64,000 bases of DNA from Orychophragmus violaceus (taxonomy: Eukaryota; Streptophyta; Magnoliopsida; Brassicales; Brassicaceae). Every line of letters begins with the position of its first letter. Position 1 is the first letter of the stretch. The notes beneath the pieces are model-generated. The model was not told the DNA's origin. It did not search any database and was given only the letters and a program-made list of their open reading frames with translations. Below, in pieces: positions 23,002 through 35,060 of this stretch. The stretch covers positions 75,077,581 to 75,141,580 of the forward strand of contig CM058240.1 of assembly GCA_030180135.1 (NCBI GenBank), written 5' to 3'. The position numbers were made by a program, and so were the translations under genes.

Positions 23002-23703
23002 GCTATTGCGGTCGTCGAGTCGTTAACTGACTTCCGCACTCAAGGTCTCTACGATTCATTCAAGAAGAGGGAGAAGGTTGTGACTAAAGGTGTGGGAGAG
23101 AGGTGAGATTATGGCCGAGAAAATGTCCGACCATCGAGGAACTATGAGAGAGGTTCTCGATGGGAAGATTTTGAAGCCAAGAAGAAATCGTTCGTACCAA
23201 GGAGTTGATGTTTCGTGTGCAAGGGGCCACATCAAATGAAGAACTATCCAAAGATGGGGTCATTATCCACGATTAGGGAGAATCGTGATGCGGAGACTCA
23301 AGAAGGAGAATCGAGCAAGATGGGGTCTTTACAACTCTCTAACGCTCTTAAGGAAATTCCGGTTACAAAACCAATGAGCAAGGGGCTCATGTACGTAGAG
23401 GCTCGAATTAACGGGAAGCAAACTCGAGTGATGGTGGATACGGGAGCCACTCACAACTTCATGGCTGACGACGAAGCTAGAAGGCTCGAGATCAGGTGGG
23501 ACAAACAGGAGGGCTGGATGAAGACGGTGAATGCCAAATCCCAACCGGTTAATGGTACCACTAGAGTGGAGATGAAGCTGGGAGATTGGATCGGTTCGGT
23601 CAACTTCTCTGTGGTGCCTATGGATGACTTCAAAGTTTTCCTTGGATTAGACTTCATGAGGCAAGTCATGGCAATACCGATGCCCGCACTTAGCTCGGTT
23701 TGA
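23002..23703 (+). pseudogene. Chromovirus gag end and protease
   Basis: Continues gag directly after the copia element (AIAVVESLTDFRTQGLYD), then an in-frame TGA near 23105 and frame changes. A knuckle-like CFVCKGPHQMKNYP follows, in which the last Cys of CCHC is replaced by Tyr. The protease region has the classical active site VMVDTGATHNFM (about 23430-23466) and the FLGLDFM flap-like region. An in-frame TGA at 23701-23703 separates it from RT, which follows in the same frame. Aspartic protease would process Gag-Pol; this copy is disabled. Confidence 0.85.
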
Positions 23704-24966
23704 ATCTTTGAGAAGGGATCGCCATGCATGGTTCTTACCGTGGGAGAGAAGAATGATAGACCGAAGCACTTGTCGGCGATGCAACTCTCCAAAGGCGTAA
23801 AAAAGGGTGAGCCCATATTTTTGGCGGTGATGAAGGTGGAAGGTGAATGTGAGAATACTACGCCAATACCGCATGCTATTGAAGCTACTCTCGAGGAGAA
23901 CATGGACGTGATGCCAGCAAAATTGCCAGAGAATTTGCCACCTAGGAGGGAGGTGGATCACATAATCGAGTTGGAGACGGGGGCCAAATCACCAGCCATG
24001 GCGCCTTACCGGATGGCTCCATCGGAACTTGAAGAGTTGAGGAAGCAACTCGACAAACTATTGGCAACCGGTAAGCTGCGACCGTCAAAAGCTCCTTATG
24101 GTGCGTCGGTGTTATTCCAGAAGAAGTCGGATGGATCTTTGAGGATGTGTGTGGACTACCGGGCAATTAATAAGGTAACGATCAAGAACCGCTACCCGAT
24201 TCCTTTGAACGCCGACCTATTTGAAAGACTTGGAGGAGCCAAGGTGTATACCAAGATGGACTTTAAAAAGGGGTACTATCAAGTCCGGATTGCTGAAGGG
24301 GATGAGCCAAAGACTGCATGCATAACTCGGTATGGGTCGTTCGAGTGGCTTGTGATGCCCTTTGGCCTCACGAACGCCCCAGCCACGTTTTGCACCCTAA
24401 TGAATCAGATCTTTCAGCTGTATCTGGATCGATTCGTGGTGGCCTACTTGGATGACATTGTCGTCTATAGTAAATCTATGGAGGAGCATATGGAACATTT
24501 GCGGACCGTCTTTCGAGTTCTTCGTGACAATGAGCTGTTCGTGAAGAGGGAGAAGTGCACCTTTGCTACCGAGGAAGTCCAGTTCTTGGGACATGTCATT
24601 GGACATGGAAAGCTGAATACGGACAATGTAGCCACGGGTTATTTCCAGACGCAGAAGAAGCTGTCTCCAAAGCACGCTCGTTGGCAAGACTTCCTGGCTG
24701 AGTTCGATTATACTTTGGAGTACAAGCCAGGAAAGAAAAATGTGGTGGCTGATGCATTAAGTCGGAAGGCCAAGCTAGCAGTCGTTAGTATGGTCGAAGG
24801 AGGCATTTTGGGACGGATCCGAGAAGGCTTGCAATGTGATCCAGCTGCCCAAGAATTGATGAAATTGGAGAGAGAAGGCAAGATACACCGGTTTTGGGTG
24901 GAGAACGGTTTACTACTCACCAAGGGTCGAAGACTTTGTGTACAAAAGTGGGAAAGTCTTCGCTGA
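23704..24966 (+). pseudogene. Chromovirus reverse transcriptase with a collapsed RNase H
   Basis: 413 codons from Met 23728. RT motifs are all present: YRMAPSELEELRKQL, SVLFQKKSDGSLRMCVDYRA, VYTKMDFKKGYYQVR, MPFGLTNAPATFC and the active site VVAYLDDIVVYSK. Soon after LGHVIGHGKLNT the sequence jumps to VATGYFQTQKKLSPKHARW and EYKPGKKNVVADALSRK, the end of the RNase H/tether region. Normal gypsy elements have well over 100 residues in between, so most of RNase H, including its catalytic part, is missing without breaking the frame. The frame stops at 24964-24966, before integrase. Confidence 0.88.
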
Positions 24967-26042
24967 GACATAGTTCGAGAGTGTCACGATACTCGGTAGG
25001 CTGGACATCTGAGGCAGAAACGAACGTTGGCCTTGGTTGAAGCAGCCTACTTTTGGCCACAGATGCGAGACACTGTGGTGTTGTACGTGAAAACTTGCCT
25101 AGTTTGCCAACAAGACAAGACAGAGAATAAGCAGTCGGCGGGTTTGCTGAAACCTTTGCTGATTCCAGAACGACCATGGGAGTCAGTTTCATTGGATTTC
25201 TTATGCGCCTTACCTAAGTCGGAAGGGTTTGGCTCTATCATGGTGATTGTGGACCGGTTTTCCAAGTATGGAACGTTCATAGCTTGCGATCGGGATGCCA
25301 CAGCCGAAGAAGCGGCAATGGCATTTTTCAAGAACGTGGTGAAGCATTAGGGATTGCCGAAGAATATCGTGAGTGATCGCGACCCCCGATTTACTGGACA
25401 CTTGTGGAAGGAGTTATTCAAGATGCTTGGGACGGACTTAAGCTTCTCAACAAGATTTTACCCTCATGCTGATGGGCAGACGGAAAGGGTGAATGCATTG
25501 CTAGAGTGTTACCTCCAACACTTTCTGAGTGCAAATCAAATAGATTGGACTAAGTTGCTGGACATCTCCCAGTTTTCCTATAATTTGCAACGAAGTGAGT
25601 CCACGGGACGGAGTCCATTTGAGCTTGCGACGGGACAACAACCTCTGAGACCACACACTTTGGCCGCATCGAAGACGGAAAGAAAAAGTCTAGGAGCGTT
25701 TATAATGGCCAAACATTGGGAGGAACATGCCAACTTTGCTCGGTTATGTCTTGTAAAATCTCGGAGACGAATGAAGAAGCGGGCGGATGAGAAGAGACGA
25801 CCATCCGAATACTCGGTGGGAGATTTGGTCTTAGTGAAGCTCCTTCCTCAACAATTCAAGGCATTTTGGAGCTTGCACAAAGGCTTAGTTTAGAAGTATG
25901 AGGGTCCTTTCGAGGTGACAGCGAAAGTCGGAAAGGTATCCTATCGGTTGGAGTTATCGGCTACTTTGAAGATCCACCCGGTGTTTCATGTCAGTATGCT
26001 GAAGCCTTACCACCGGATGAAGAGGATGAAACCCGAGGAGTT
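24967..26042 (+). pseudogene. Chromovirus integrase, several stops
   Basis: The zinc-binding region is broken by stops (ECHDTR then GHLRQKRT; CLVCQQDK is intact). Core motifs: LDFLCALPKS, IVDRFSKYGTF, a TAG near 25350, NIVSDRDPRFTG and ADGQTERVNALLE, then the SPFELATGQQP and VGDLVLVKLLPQQF regions. Another TAG lies near 25893, then IHPVFHVSMLKPYH. Integrase would insert element cDNA; three or more nonsense changes make it inactive. Confidence 0.87.
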
Positions 26043-26252
26043 TCAACTCGAGCACCACCAGTTGTGACTAAATCTTATGATAAGGAGATAGGTGAAGTGC
26101 TCGCGAAGAAGGAAGTGAGAAAGCGAGGTATTCCGCGCCAGACTCATTTTCTAATCAAGTGGAAGGGATTGCCCGAGTCTGAAGAGGACGACTTGTGGCA
26201 ATTTCGGGCCAAACTAGCGGAGTACCCGGCGACGAGGTCGTCACCGAAATAG
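26043..26252 (+). pseudogene. Integrase C-terminal chromodomain
   Basis: A 62-codon frame from 26064 (MTKSYDKEIGEVLAKKEVRK) reads as a chromodomain: KEIGEVLAKKEVRKRGIP, then THFLIKWKGLPESE. Chromodomains on integrase guide chromoviruses to methylated-histone heterochromatin. The aromatic-rich end (usually T/ATWE) is altered to DDLWQF. It ends at TAG, 11 bp before the 3' LTR. Confidence 0.83.
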
Positions 26253-26263
26253 GTGTGGGAGGA

Positions 26264-26800
26264 TGTCACGGCCCATTTTCAATCCAATACGTACAACAGA
26301 TAAATCTATGGAATGGGCCAAACCGAGAGAGTAAATCCACTAAGTAATTACTAAGTATTTTTACTTATGTAAATGTAATTCTCTAAAAGTGGATGAGGTA
26401 GTGGGTTGTGGTGTAAGTAATGATGATGTTGGGATAATGGAATATACTGATGGTGGTGGAGTGTAATGATGATAGTGGATGATGGTGGTGGAGTGTAATG
26501 ATGATAGTGGAGATAATGAGGGTAATGGAGTAAGTTAGATCTAATCTTCACCGTTAGATCGTTTTAATCTCGACCGTTCATTTGAGTTGAGAATTTGTAT
26601 AAATAGGGGTGAGTTTCTCATTTGTAATCATCCAACATTTCTCAATATAAACATATCTCTAAGTTTTCTCTCTCTAAGAGTTTTCTCTTTATATTTCTAA
26701 AATCCTAAAGTTTTAAAGTTTGAGTTTGAGTGAGACTGACTTAACAATCACGAATGGTGAAAAGATGCTAGGGCCGCACACACTAATTCACGAACAGGAC
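26264..26800 (+). repeat. 3' LTR of the chromovirus
   Basis: It begins TGTCACGGCCC and aligns from about 26487 with the 5' remnant. It contains a two-copy tandem repeat near 26440-26505 (GATGGTGGTGGAGTGTAATG). A TATA-like TATAAATAGG is near 26599. The match to the 5' LTR ends at CACGAA (26794); the terminal ~18 bases ending GTGACA are missing or changed, so the exact right edge is uncertain. Confidence 0.78.
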
Positions 26801-29148
26801 ACATGTTATATGACTTGTGGCACGTGCCCCATACTACACATTTGTAATTAGCATTTGTAAGATAGACAATTATTTAGATTCAGTTCAACTGGTTCTTAGA
26901 TCATTTTTCTGCTATTGTGATCCTGAATTCAAAGTTCATTGCTACCTTTTTGTCTTTTCAATTTTTTTTTCTCCAACAAACTTTTTATATTATGTTTTGA
27001 ACGTTTCTATAGACACTTGCTTTTTTTAATGTATTCCAAATCTTTTCTATTTATACCATCTTTTACTTATATCTTCTAGAGTTAAAGAAGAACTCACATT
27101 TTACTCTTAAATTTAATTTAACTAAATTTCCTACTTTTAATATTTATATAAAAATAAAAACTGGAACAAATATTTTTATTCATATGGAATTATGTACAAT
27201 ATAACACCACTAAAATGAATATGTATTTATTTTAGTTCAAATTTTAAATTTTCAAAATAAAACTAAAATTTAATATTTTCTGTAAAAGAAGACTAAAATT
27301 TAATATTTTCTGTAAAATATTTTATTTCTCAAAATATGTTTATTTATTTTCTATATATGTTTAATATTTAAATATAAATGCGATATATAAATTTATTTTC
27401 TGAATCTGCCCCTCCATGTAATAATACTATATGCATAAATGTTTTAGTAATTACGACAAATAAGAACTCACAAATCACATAACGGTCAAGGAAATGTGAT
27501 GTATGCATGACCAACGTTGAATCTCAAGTATAATTATATATATATAGACTGTATATATATATATATGTATAAATAGTTTATATTATGGAAAATATGTAGG
27601 TAGTTTATATATAATAGAAATGGGGTACACGTACTATTTCATGTAAGGATGGTTTTATCTCCGGGGTAAATTGTATTTGTCTCTAGCTAGAAAAACCCCT
27701 AAGTACTGTTGCTGAAGTCTAAAACAAGAAACTCAATGAAAAATTCATTAATAAAACTGATGCATAATAAAACTTATTAGTATGTAAGTAAACGGACATA
27801 GATATAACAACAAAAATAAAAACCCAAATTATTTTAGAGTCGTGTTCGCACTTGTGTTCGAAAATGCGGTTTCTGCGGCTGTCTAGTCGCCGATTAAACG
27901 CTTGGCGGCTGAAAGCCGCGACGATTCAAGCCAAATCGGACACAAAAATCGTGAAGTTCTAAAATTTTCATTTTTTTTTCTGAGATTAAAAGTCGAAATC
28001 GGATATTGGATAATAGATATATGATATTTGGGTAAGAAATCACTAAAAATAAAGCAGAATCGATGAAATGGATGAGAAAAGATGAAAAGCTGCAAATATT
28101 AGGGTTTGCAGATCGTGGTTTCAGAGGAAAAAATGGGGGTAGAATGGTCTTTTTACGTTCACTGAAACCAAAAATGAGAAAAATATAAAAACTGCGTTAT
28201 GGAACATCAAACCCGGATTAGTCTGATGTTTAAGGGAAGGGTCGACCATTAGGCTATCATAATTTTTTGGTAATAGCTCACATATTTAATATTTATACAT
28301 ATCTAGATAAAAAATACTGAAAATTAGGCTCCGATTAATTTCCACGTAATCCCATCCCAACCGTCCGACTAGCGTGTAGCGATTTTTCGAATATTGATTC
28401 GCACAAAAAAACGTAGATAATTTTTTTTTTTTTTTCCATTCAATCTTGAATAGAAAAAGAAAGAGACGGCCTTCTAGCTAGGTGTCCCAAACACAGACGT
28501 CCATCGTAATTTATACAAAATAAATGATCTTATACACACTTGTCGGCATTGATCATTTGAAACCTTTTTTTTTCAATAACCCGATGGAAGAGACAAATTA
28601 AAAGAAGAGAGAGAGAGAGAGAGAGAATTGACAAGACAGAAGGAGGGGTGAGACTGTGAGGGACAAAATGGTACAGGCATTGAGGTGGATCATTGGGGTT
28701 AGTTACTACGTTGGGTTGGCTGTGACTCACCCGCTCTCAGCTCTTATTCTCTGTATTTATTTGAATCCTTCTCTATTTTTGGCTGAATGCGTCATGTGAT
28801 TCATTCTCTTCTTCATTTCTCCCTCCCTTGAGAGACAAACCATCAATTTATCAATACTAGCATATTTTAAGTCTTCTTTTATTACTATCTTATAGTGTCA
28901 GTGATCTCTCCTATCATGAGGTCATCATAATACATATATGTCACATGTGTATACATACGCATGTAGACAAAAATACAACATACATTCACACAATGTAAGA
29001 CTGCATCAAATTCTATGTGATATTATTATTATATATTAATTAGTTACCCAGGGACGTAGCTATAATAGTCTAACCTTGATTTGTTATTTTAATACTTGTA
29101 TTTGTCAATCAGTCTGTCTACCTAGATATGTATGTTTTTCTTTCTTTC
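26801..29148. other. AT-rich intergenic DNA, no gene recognised
   Basis: No convincing ORF. Contains a ~31-bp direct duplication (ACTAAAATTTAATATTTTCT units, about 27261-27320), TA-dinucleotide runs near 27535-27565, a GC-richer patch at 27840-27935 (GCGGCTGTCTAGTCGCC...CTTGGCGGCTGAAAGCCGCG) of unknown origin, and a (GA)n run at 28606-28625. Confidence 0.6.
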
Positions 29149-29151
29149 TAA

Positions 29152-29409
29152 GAGCAGGTCTATCAAAGTCTCTTAGCTGGGTTTCTTAAAAAAAACAATT
29201 AAATATTGGTAGGACCTACAGGCACAGTTAGTATACAGGTTTTAAAATTCCTTATTTAAGATACCGTATGTTGTTCTGTAGCGCCTTGGTCCTCTTATTA
29301 TTTATTTTTTTTTTATTTTTTTTTTGCCAGTTTAAAAAAAAAAATTAAAAAAAATTAAAAAAGAAAAGAAATTAAGACACCCACAAGCGTCTCACCGCTG
29401 TCGGTGCTC
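29152..29409. mobile_element. MITE-like element (258 bp), probable TAA target duplication
   Basis: Begins GAGCAGGTC and ends GTCGGTGCTC; the ends are imperfect inverted repeats (GAGCA/TGCTC, with GTC/GAC-type neighbours). It is flanked by TAA at 29149-29151 and 29410-29412. A 3-bp TAA duplication and no coding capacity fit Tourist-like (PIF/Harbinger) MITEs. Internally it has mirrored T- and A-rich runs. The short imperfect inverted repeat keeps this moderate. Confidence 0.5.
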
Positions 29410-29412
29410 TAA

Positions 29413-30458
29413 AACGATGTAAGAATAGTATCAAACATGGTTTTGTGTTGTTATTAAACTTATGACACTATTGGGATAATTATGTCTAAATAAGTTGTAG
29501 GAAAATTGATAAATATTGCAAATAAATTGACTGAATGAGATTGAAATTGACACTGTTGATTACAGAAATAGAACAGTAGGTGTGTGTGTAGTAGAGGTAG
29601 GGTTGGGTCAAAACCTAAATAGGAGGAGTCTGACGAATCTAGCTAGTCTTGTGTTGTGTTGTGTGTGTGTGATTTCAAGGGCCTGTATTTATCTCCACAC
29701 TCTATATTGCACAGTCCTATATGGGTACACTCTATATGGAATGTTTTATTTTTATTTTACATTATTTGCTTCTTTTTCTTTCATTTTTTGCTACTCCCAG
29801 GCTTGACCTACGATGTGAAAATACATTTTGCAAACACATGTCTATACATACATGTTCATGAGTGAGATTTATATACCTCTTAATAGGAATGTAATTAAAT
29901 CAGGACCTAAAATCAGCGGATGGGAATAAGTCCATATGCCATATGCGAGGTCAAACAAAACTGACTCTGCGGATTAGATTACCTAATGCAAAAAGCAAAC
30001 CTAAATTTGTGCGGATATAACATTGATTTGCATACAAGATACTATAACAAATAAATATTGATGAAAAACATTATAATTAAGTAACTTTACGTGTCTACAG
30101 ACTAGTGTGTTGACTCGAGTTTTTTGAACAAGGTGGAAGCCGATGAACGCCTTTCAGTCGAGGTCTTTTGCCGTGTTGAATTTGATATTTCCATTACAAG
30201 GAGTTTGTGTAGTGGTCGGTATTCCCATCAAAAATGGGAAATAATAGAGTGGTCGGCCTTTTGATCCAAAATCTGATTCAAATCCAATTCCAATGTTATG
30301 CCTTCAACCGCCATCGTTCCAACATCAGCATACAAGCCTATTTTTCTAGTGATAGAATCTTCGCCAGAAGCAAGCAAGACGAAGAGGATTGGGTTGGTCC
30401 AACCTATGGTGTACTTAGGAAAGAGCGCATCTAGTTGCTTAGTGGAGCAAGTTCTACG
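29413..30458. other. Intergenic sequence of unknown origin
   Basis: No recognised gene. The 66-codon frame at 30234-30434 has no known motif. This sequence is the left flank of the second copia element, whose right flank is organelle-like, so part of it could share that origin; I could not recognise it. Confidence 0.45.
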
Positions 30459-30875
30459 TGTTTAAAATTATATATTTATTAAAATAATGATCTATTGAAA
30501 GTAGATAAAAATAAAATAAGATGAGTGTGTTTGGTGTGATAAGTGAAAAGAGTTGGTGGTAATGGTGAGAGTTGGTGATAATGGTGAGACTTGGTGTTAA
30601 TGGTGAGAGTTCATGTGTAATTTTAAATTTGTGTAGTTGTTAAGAGTTTGAGTTTGTGTATAGATATGTGAGTCTTGATCATTTGCAAAACATCCAAAAA
30701 TCATCTCAATAACATATTCTTTAAGTTTTCTCTCTTGTTCTTGTTTTATAATTCTCTTTCTTGTTAAGCAAGAAATCTCTTCTTAAGTTTTATTTTCTTG
30801 TTTTCTTCTTTCTTACACAAGAATAAATGTTTAAAAGAGTTTTAGTGAGATAAAATGTTTTAGTGTATTCCAACA
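30459..30875 (+). repeat. 5' LTR of the second copia element
   Basis: Starts TGTTTAAAATT and ends TTCCAACA, directly followed by TGGTATCAGAGCA (30876-30888). Contains three near-copies of GAGTTGGTGNTAATGGT (30545-30615). Confidence 0.88.
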
Positions 30876-30984
30876 TGGTATCAGAGCAAAAGACGATTCG
30901 AGGGACGATTGACGGCAAAAATTAAGCAAGACGAAGCAATAAGTAATACGCATAATTAGCAGGAAGAGCAATACACGAGAAATC

Positions 30985-31953
30985 ATGGCGTCACACCTAC
31001 ATACATCTCAACCTGTTGCTATTTTCGACAGTCAAAACTATGAGCTTTGGGCGGCAAGAATGAAGACGACGCTAATCATTCGAGAATTGTGGGATGTTGT
31101 GGAAAATGGAGTTCCACCACAACCATAAGAAACCATGCGTACTACGGAAACTCCTGAAACTCCGTCAGGTACTCAATCAAAAATTTCAAGTTGGAAAGTG
31201 TCGAAGATGAAGGATATGACGGCTCTCCAGCTGTTGCAACATACCGTCACCGATGCGGTGTTCAGGAAGATTATATTGGCGACAACATCTAAAGATGCGT
31301 GGAAAAAATTACAAGAGTCTTATCAAGGTAACCCCAAGCTATACTTGTGAAGTTGCAATCTCTCCATAGAGATTTTGAAAGTATCAAGATGAAGAATGGA
31401 GAAAGGACCATATCCTTCACTGATAGGATCATCGATGTTTCAAATGAAATGGAGCAATTGGGGGGAAAGAAAAACGGATTACGAAATAGTTCGTAAAATA
31501 TTAACCCCGATGCCAAGACATTATGGAAATCTGGCGGCACTAATGGAAGAAACTAAAGATTTGAAGAACATCAGTGTAACTGATCTGGTAAGATCTTTGG
31601 TTTCCCATGAATCAAAGTTTCTTTCAGATGAAGAAAGAAGTTCTGAAGGAGCTTTCCAGGCTCGATTCAAAGGTGCAAGAGCATTCAAGAAAGGAGAAAG
31701 TAGTAAAGAGAAACCAAAATGGAGGGGCAAAGAGAAACAGTGGTGTGGTTACTGCAAGAAGGATAACCACAATGAAGATGATTGTTACTTGAAGAACAAG
31801 AGGCCGAACCAGAGCTGGAGGAAACCCAAAAAATGTTTCACCTGTTGGAAGTTAGGACATTTTGCGCGAGAATGTCGAAGCAAACAAGGCCAGCATGCGA
31901 AAGTTATAAATGTTGAGGAACATAAATTGTTCTCTGCCGAGAAACAATTGTGA
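30985..31953 (+). pseudogene. Gag of the second copia element
   Basis: The Met at 30985 (MASHLHTSQPVAIFDSQNYEL) is preceded by the usual leader. Capsid motifs: YELWAARMKTTLI, LWDVVENG, LQHTVTDAVFRKI and TSKDAWKKLQESYQG. There is a TAA at about 31126-31128 and a shift near 31348. From 31396 another frame gives the capsid end and two zinc knuckles, CGYCKKDNHNEDDC and CFTCWKLGHFAREC. Two knuckles in tandem are less common than one. Stop at 31951-31953; the protease follows in another frame. Confidence 0.83.
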
Positions 31954-34900
31954 AGATACCAAAGAAAGAAACATGGCTGGTCGATAGTGGATGCACTAAC
32001 CACATGTCTAAAGATGCAAGGTACTTCACAACTATCAACAAAAATGTGAAAGTTCCTATTCGCGTCGGAAATGGAGCTGTAATAATGACATAAGGAAAAG
32101 GTGACATACTTATGAAGACCAAGGTGGGAGAGGATCATCAAAGATGTCATGTATGTTCCAGGCCTGAATAAGAACCTGCTTAGTGTTCCCCAATTGATGC
32201 TACATGGCTACGAGCTTATCTTCAAGGGAACTCAATGCACAATTCGCGATCAAATGGGAATGAAGATTGCCCAGGTGGAGATGGAAAAGAAAATTCTTCT
32301 TCTTGATCTCTCTGGAGCAGAAGAAGCCTTCTACAATGCAAGAGAGGAGCTATTTGGTCAACTATGGCATAAAAGACTTGGTCATAGTAGCCATACGTAC
32401 ATAAAGAAGTTACTACAAATCACATGGCAAGGGGAGTCCTGAATCTCTACGATTACAATGACGTATGTGAAGCATGCCAGCTAGGAAAATAAGTGCGGGT
32501 CACTTTTCTATCTTCCTCATCAACTAGTGCCAAGAAGAAGTTAGAGCTTATCCACACGGACATATGTGGACCCATGCAAACACCTTCGCTCGATGGAAGT
32601 AGGTACATCATCATATTCATTGATGACTATTCAAGGATGACATAGGTATACTTCTTGAAACAAAAGTCAGAAGCATTCAACATGTTCAAGAAGTTTAAGG
32701 TTATGGTGGAGAACCACTCTGAAGCAAAAATAAAACAACTCATATCTGACCGAGGAGGAGAGTACACATCAAATGAATTCCAAAGTTTCTGCGAAATTCA
32801 AGGCATTACAAGACAACTGAGCGTGGCATACTCACCAAAACAAAACGGAGTGAGTGAGAGGAAGAATCGCAGCGTGATGGAGATGGCACGTGAAATGCTG
32901 AAGGGACAAGGAATGCCAAACAAATTTTGGGACGAGGCGGTATACACTGTTATATACTTGCAGAATAGACTATCTTCAGCTACTATGGAGAAGGTGACAC
33001 CCATAGAAGCATGGAAAGGACACAAACCCTCACTAAGTCATCTTAAAGTGTTTGGGTGTGTTTGTTATGTCCAAGTACCAGATGAAAGGAGAAGCAAATT
33101 GGAAGACAGAGCACAAAAAGGAGTACTTATTGGGTATATCAGTCAAAGCAAAGGTTACCAAATTTACTTGGTGGAAAAGCAAACCGTAATAGTAGCAAGA
33201 GATGTTACCTTTGATGAAGGAAGAATTTGGGATTGGAGTCAAAAGTCAGAGAATAACAGAGGTATGCAACAAACTATCTCAGATCCATTCAAAGATGTTA
33301 ATGATGCTCAACCTTCCATACCTACCAATGGTGGACAACTTGATGGAGAAGTAACAAACGGATTAGTTCATACCAACGACGGAAAGGAACATCAACGGCG
33401 AGTTCTTCATCTATGAAAAATCTACGAACGAGGAGTATGTCAGAATTGATGGATGTCACTCCACGAGTATTGGACTACAGTGCTAACATGATGGATGCAT
33501 GTTTTGTCTGTACTATTGAACCTAACTATTTTGAAGAAGCAATCAAGCATCCAGAAAGGAGGGATGCAATGCAAGAAGAAATCAAGATGATTGAGAAGAA
33601 CAAAACTTGGGAGTTGGTGAAAAGACCTGAAGAAAAGAAAGTCATTACAGTCAAGTGGATTTACAAGTTGAAGACTGCAGCATATGGAACCTTACAAAAG
33701 TATAAGGTCAGACTGGTTGCAAGGGGATTCTGTCAGAAATACAGTGAAAACTACACTGAGACATTTTCTCCCGTCTCGAGGTATGACACCATTCGACTTT
33801 TAATTTCAATTGCAGCACAAAAGAGTTGGGCACTACATCATATGGATGTAAAGTCTGCATTTCTAAATGGAGAACTTGAGGAAGAAGTGTTCGTAGAACA
33901 ACCTCAAGGATTTGAAGTCAAAGGGAAGGAAGAACACATACTAAAGCTCAAGAAAGCATTGTACGGTCTAAACAAGCACCAAGGGCATGGTATAGCAAGA
34001 TCGATGATCATTTTCTGCAACAAGGATTTGAAAGATGTCCATACGAAGTAGCAGTATACATCCGAAGAAATGGTGAAGATACTTTAATGATCTCTTTGTA
34101 TGTAGATGACATGATCATAACAGGAAGCAATGAAGAAGACATCAAGAAGTTCAAAGGAGAAATGATGAGCTACTTTGAGATGACAGACTTTGGCCATATG
34201 GAGTATTTTCTTGGGATGGAGATATGTCAAAGTGCAGAAGGAGTTTTCTTATCTCAGAAAAAGTATGCAAACAAGCTCCTGGAGAAATTCAAGATGACGG
34301 ATTGCAATTCAGTTAGCACACCACTGGTGCCGCATGAGAAGAATATTGATGAGCAAGAGTGTAATCCAGCTGATGTTGTAGAATACAGAAGCATGGTGAG
34401 AAGTTTGTTATATCTGACTGCTACAAGGCCCGATTTGATATTTATGCAAGTTATCTTTCAAGATACATGAGCAATCCACAAATGATGCACTATCAACAAG
34501 CAAAGCGAGTATTGAGGTATGTCAAGGGGACAACTGAACTCGGCTTATTTTTCAAGACCGAAAATTCAACATTATTGCAGGGATATTGCGATAGTGATTG
34601 GTATGGAAGTCAAAATGATATGAAGAGCACAAACGGTTATTTATTCAAGTTAGGAGGATCAATTATCTCTTGGCAGACACAAAACAAGATGTTGTTGCAC
34701 AATCAACTACAGAAGCAGAGTACATCTCCGCAGCAGGCTGCAGTGAATCAAACCGTTTGGCTCCGAAACTAACTCGAGAGTCTTGGATTCAAGAAAGAAG
34801 AAGGTACACTGATTTTTTGTGATAATAGTTCAACTATCGCCATCGGTAAAAATCCAGTTCAACACCGGAGAACCAAGCATATCAACATAAAACATCATGT

Positions 34901-35060
34901 GGTGCGAGAAGCTGAGAACAATGGAATTATCAAGCTGAATTATTGCAAAGGAGAAGATCAATTGGCAGATATATTTACAAAATCTTTGCGAACAACAAGA
35001 TTTGAAGAAATGAGGAACAACCTTGGTTTGAAATTCAAATGGATCAAACAGGAGTGTTAA
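31954..35060 (+). pseudogene. Pol of the second copia element
   Basis: Order of motifs, in changing frames: protease WLVDSGCTNHM (about 31977); integrase zinc region WHKRLGHSS...CEACQLGK; integrase core HTDICGPM, IFIDDYSRMT, a stop, then QLISDRGGEYTS and YSPKQNGVSERKN (253 codons from 32655); RT VKWIYKLK, VRLVARGFCQKY, SPVSRYDTIR and HHMDVKSAFLNGELEEEV; a frameshift in the YGLKQ region near 33970; the RT active site SLYVDDMIITG (34091); RNase H GYCDSDWYG and SIISWQTQNK; and the tail CKGEDQLADIFTKSL, ending QEC just before the 3' LTR. At least five frame breaks; no function expected. Confidence 0.88.

Larger units (their letters stand above)
14567..26800 (+). mobile_element. Ty3/gypsy chromovirus with chromodomain, broken by two insertions
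   Basis: Order on the plus strand: 5' LTR remnant, primer site, gag, protease, RT, RNase H remnant, integrase, chromodomain, 3' LTR. The LARD-like element cut its 5' LTR and a copia element cut gag. Re-reading across the copia element (after removing one GCTAT) gives a continuous gag sequence, which proves the nesting. Several stops and shifts, a loss of most of the RNase H domain and two insertions show an old, dead copy. I do not assign the clade beyond chromodomain-bearing chromovirus. Confidence 0.88.

Noticed and set aside
28590..28800. Possible miRNA precursor near the (GA)n run
   Set aside because: Some purine/pyrimidine complementarity, but no known mature miRNA sequence and no convincing stem.
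30234..30434. 66-codon ORF
   Set aside because: No motif, no regulatory context; left as unassigned intergenic sequence.
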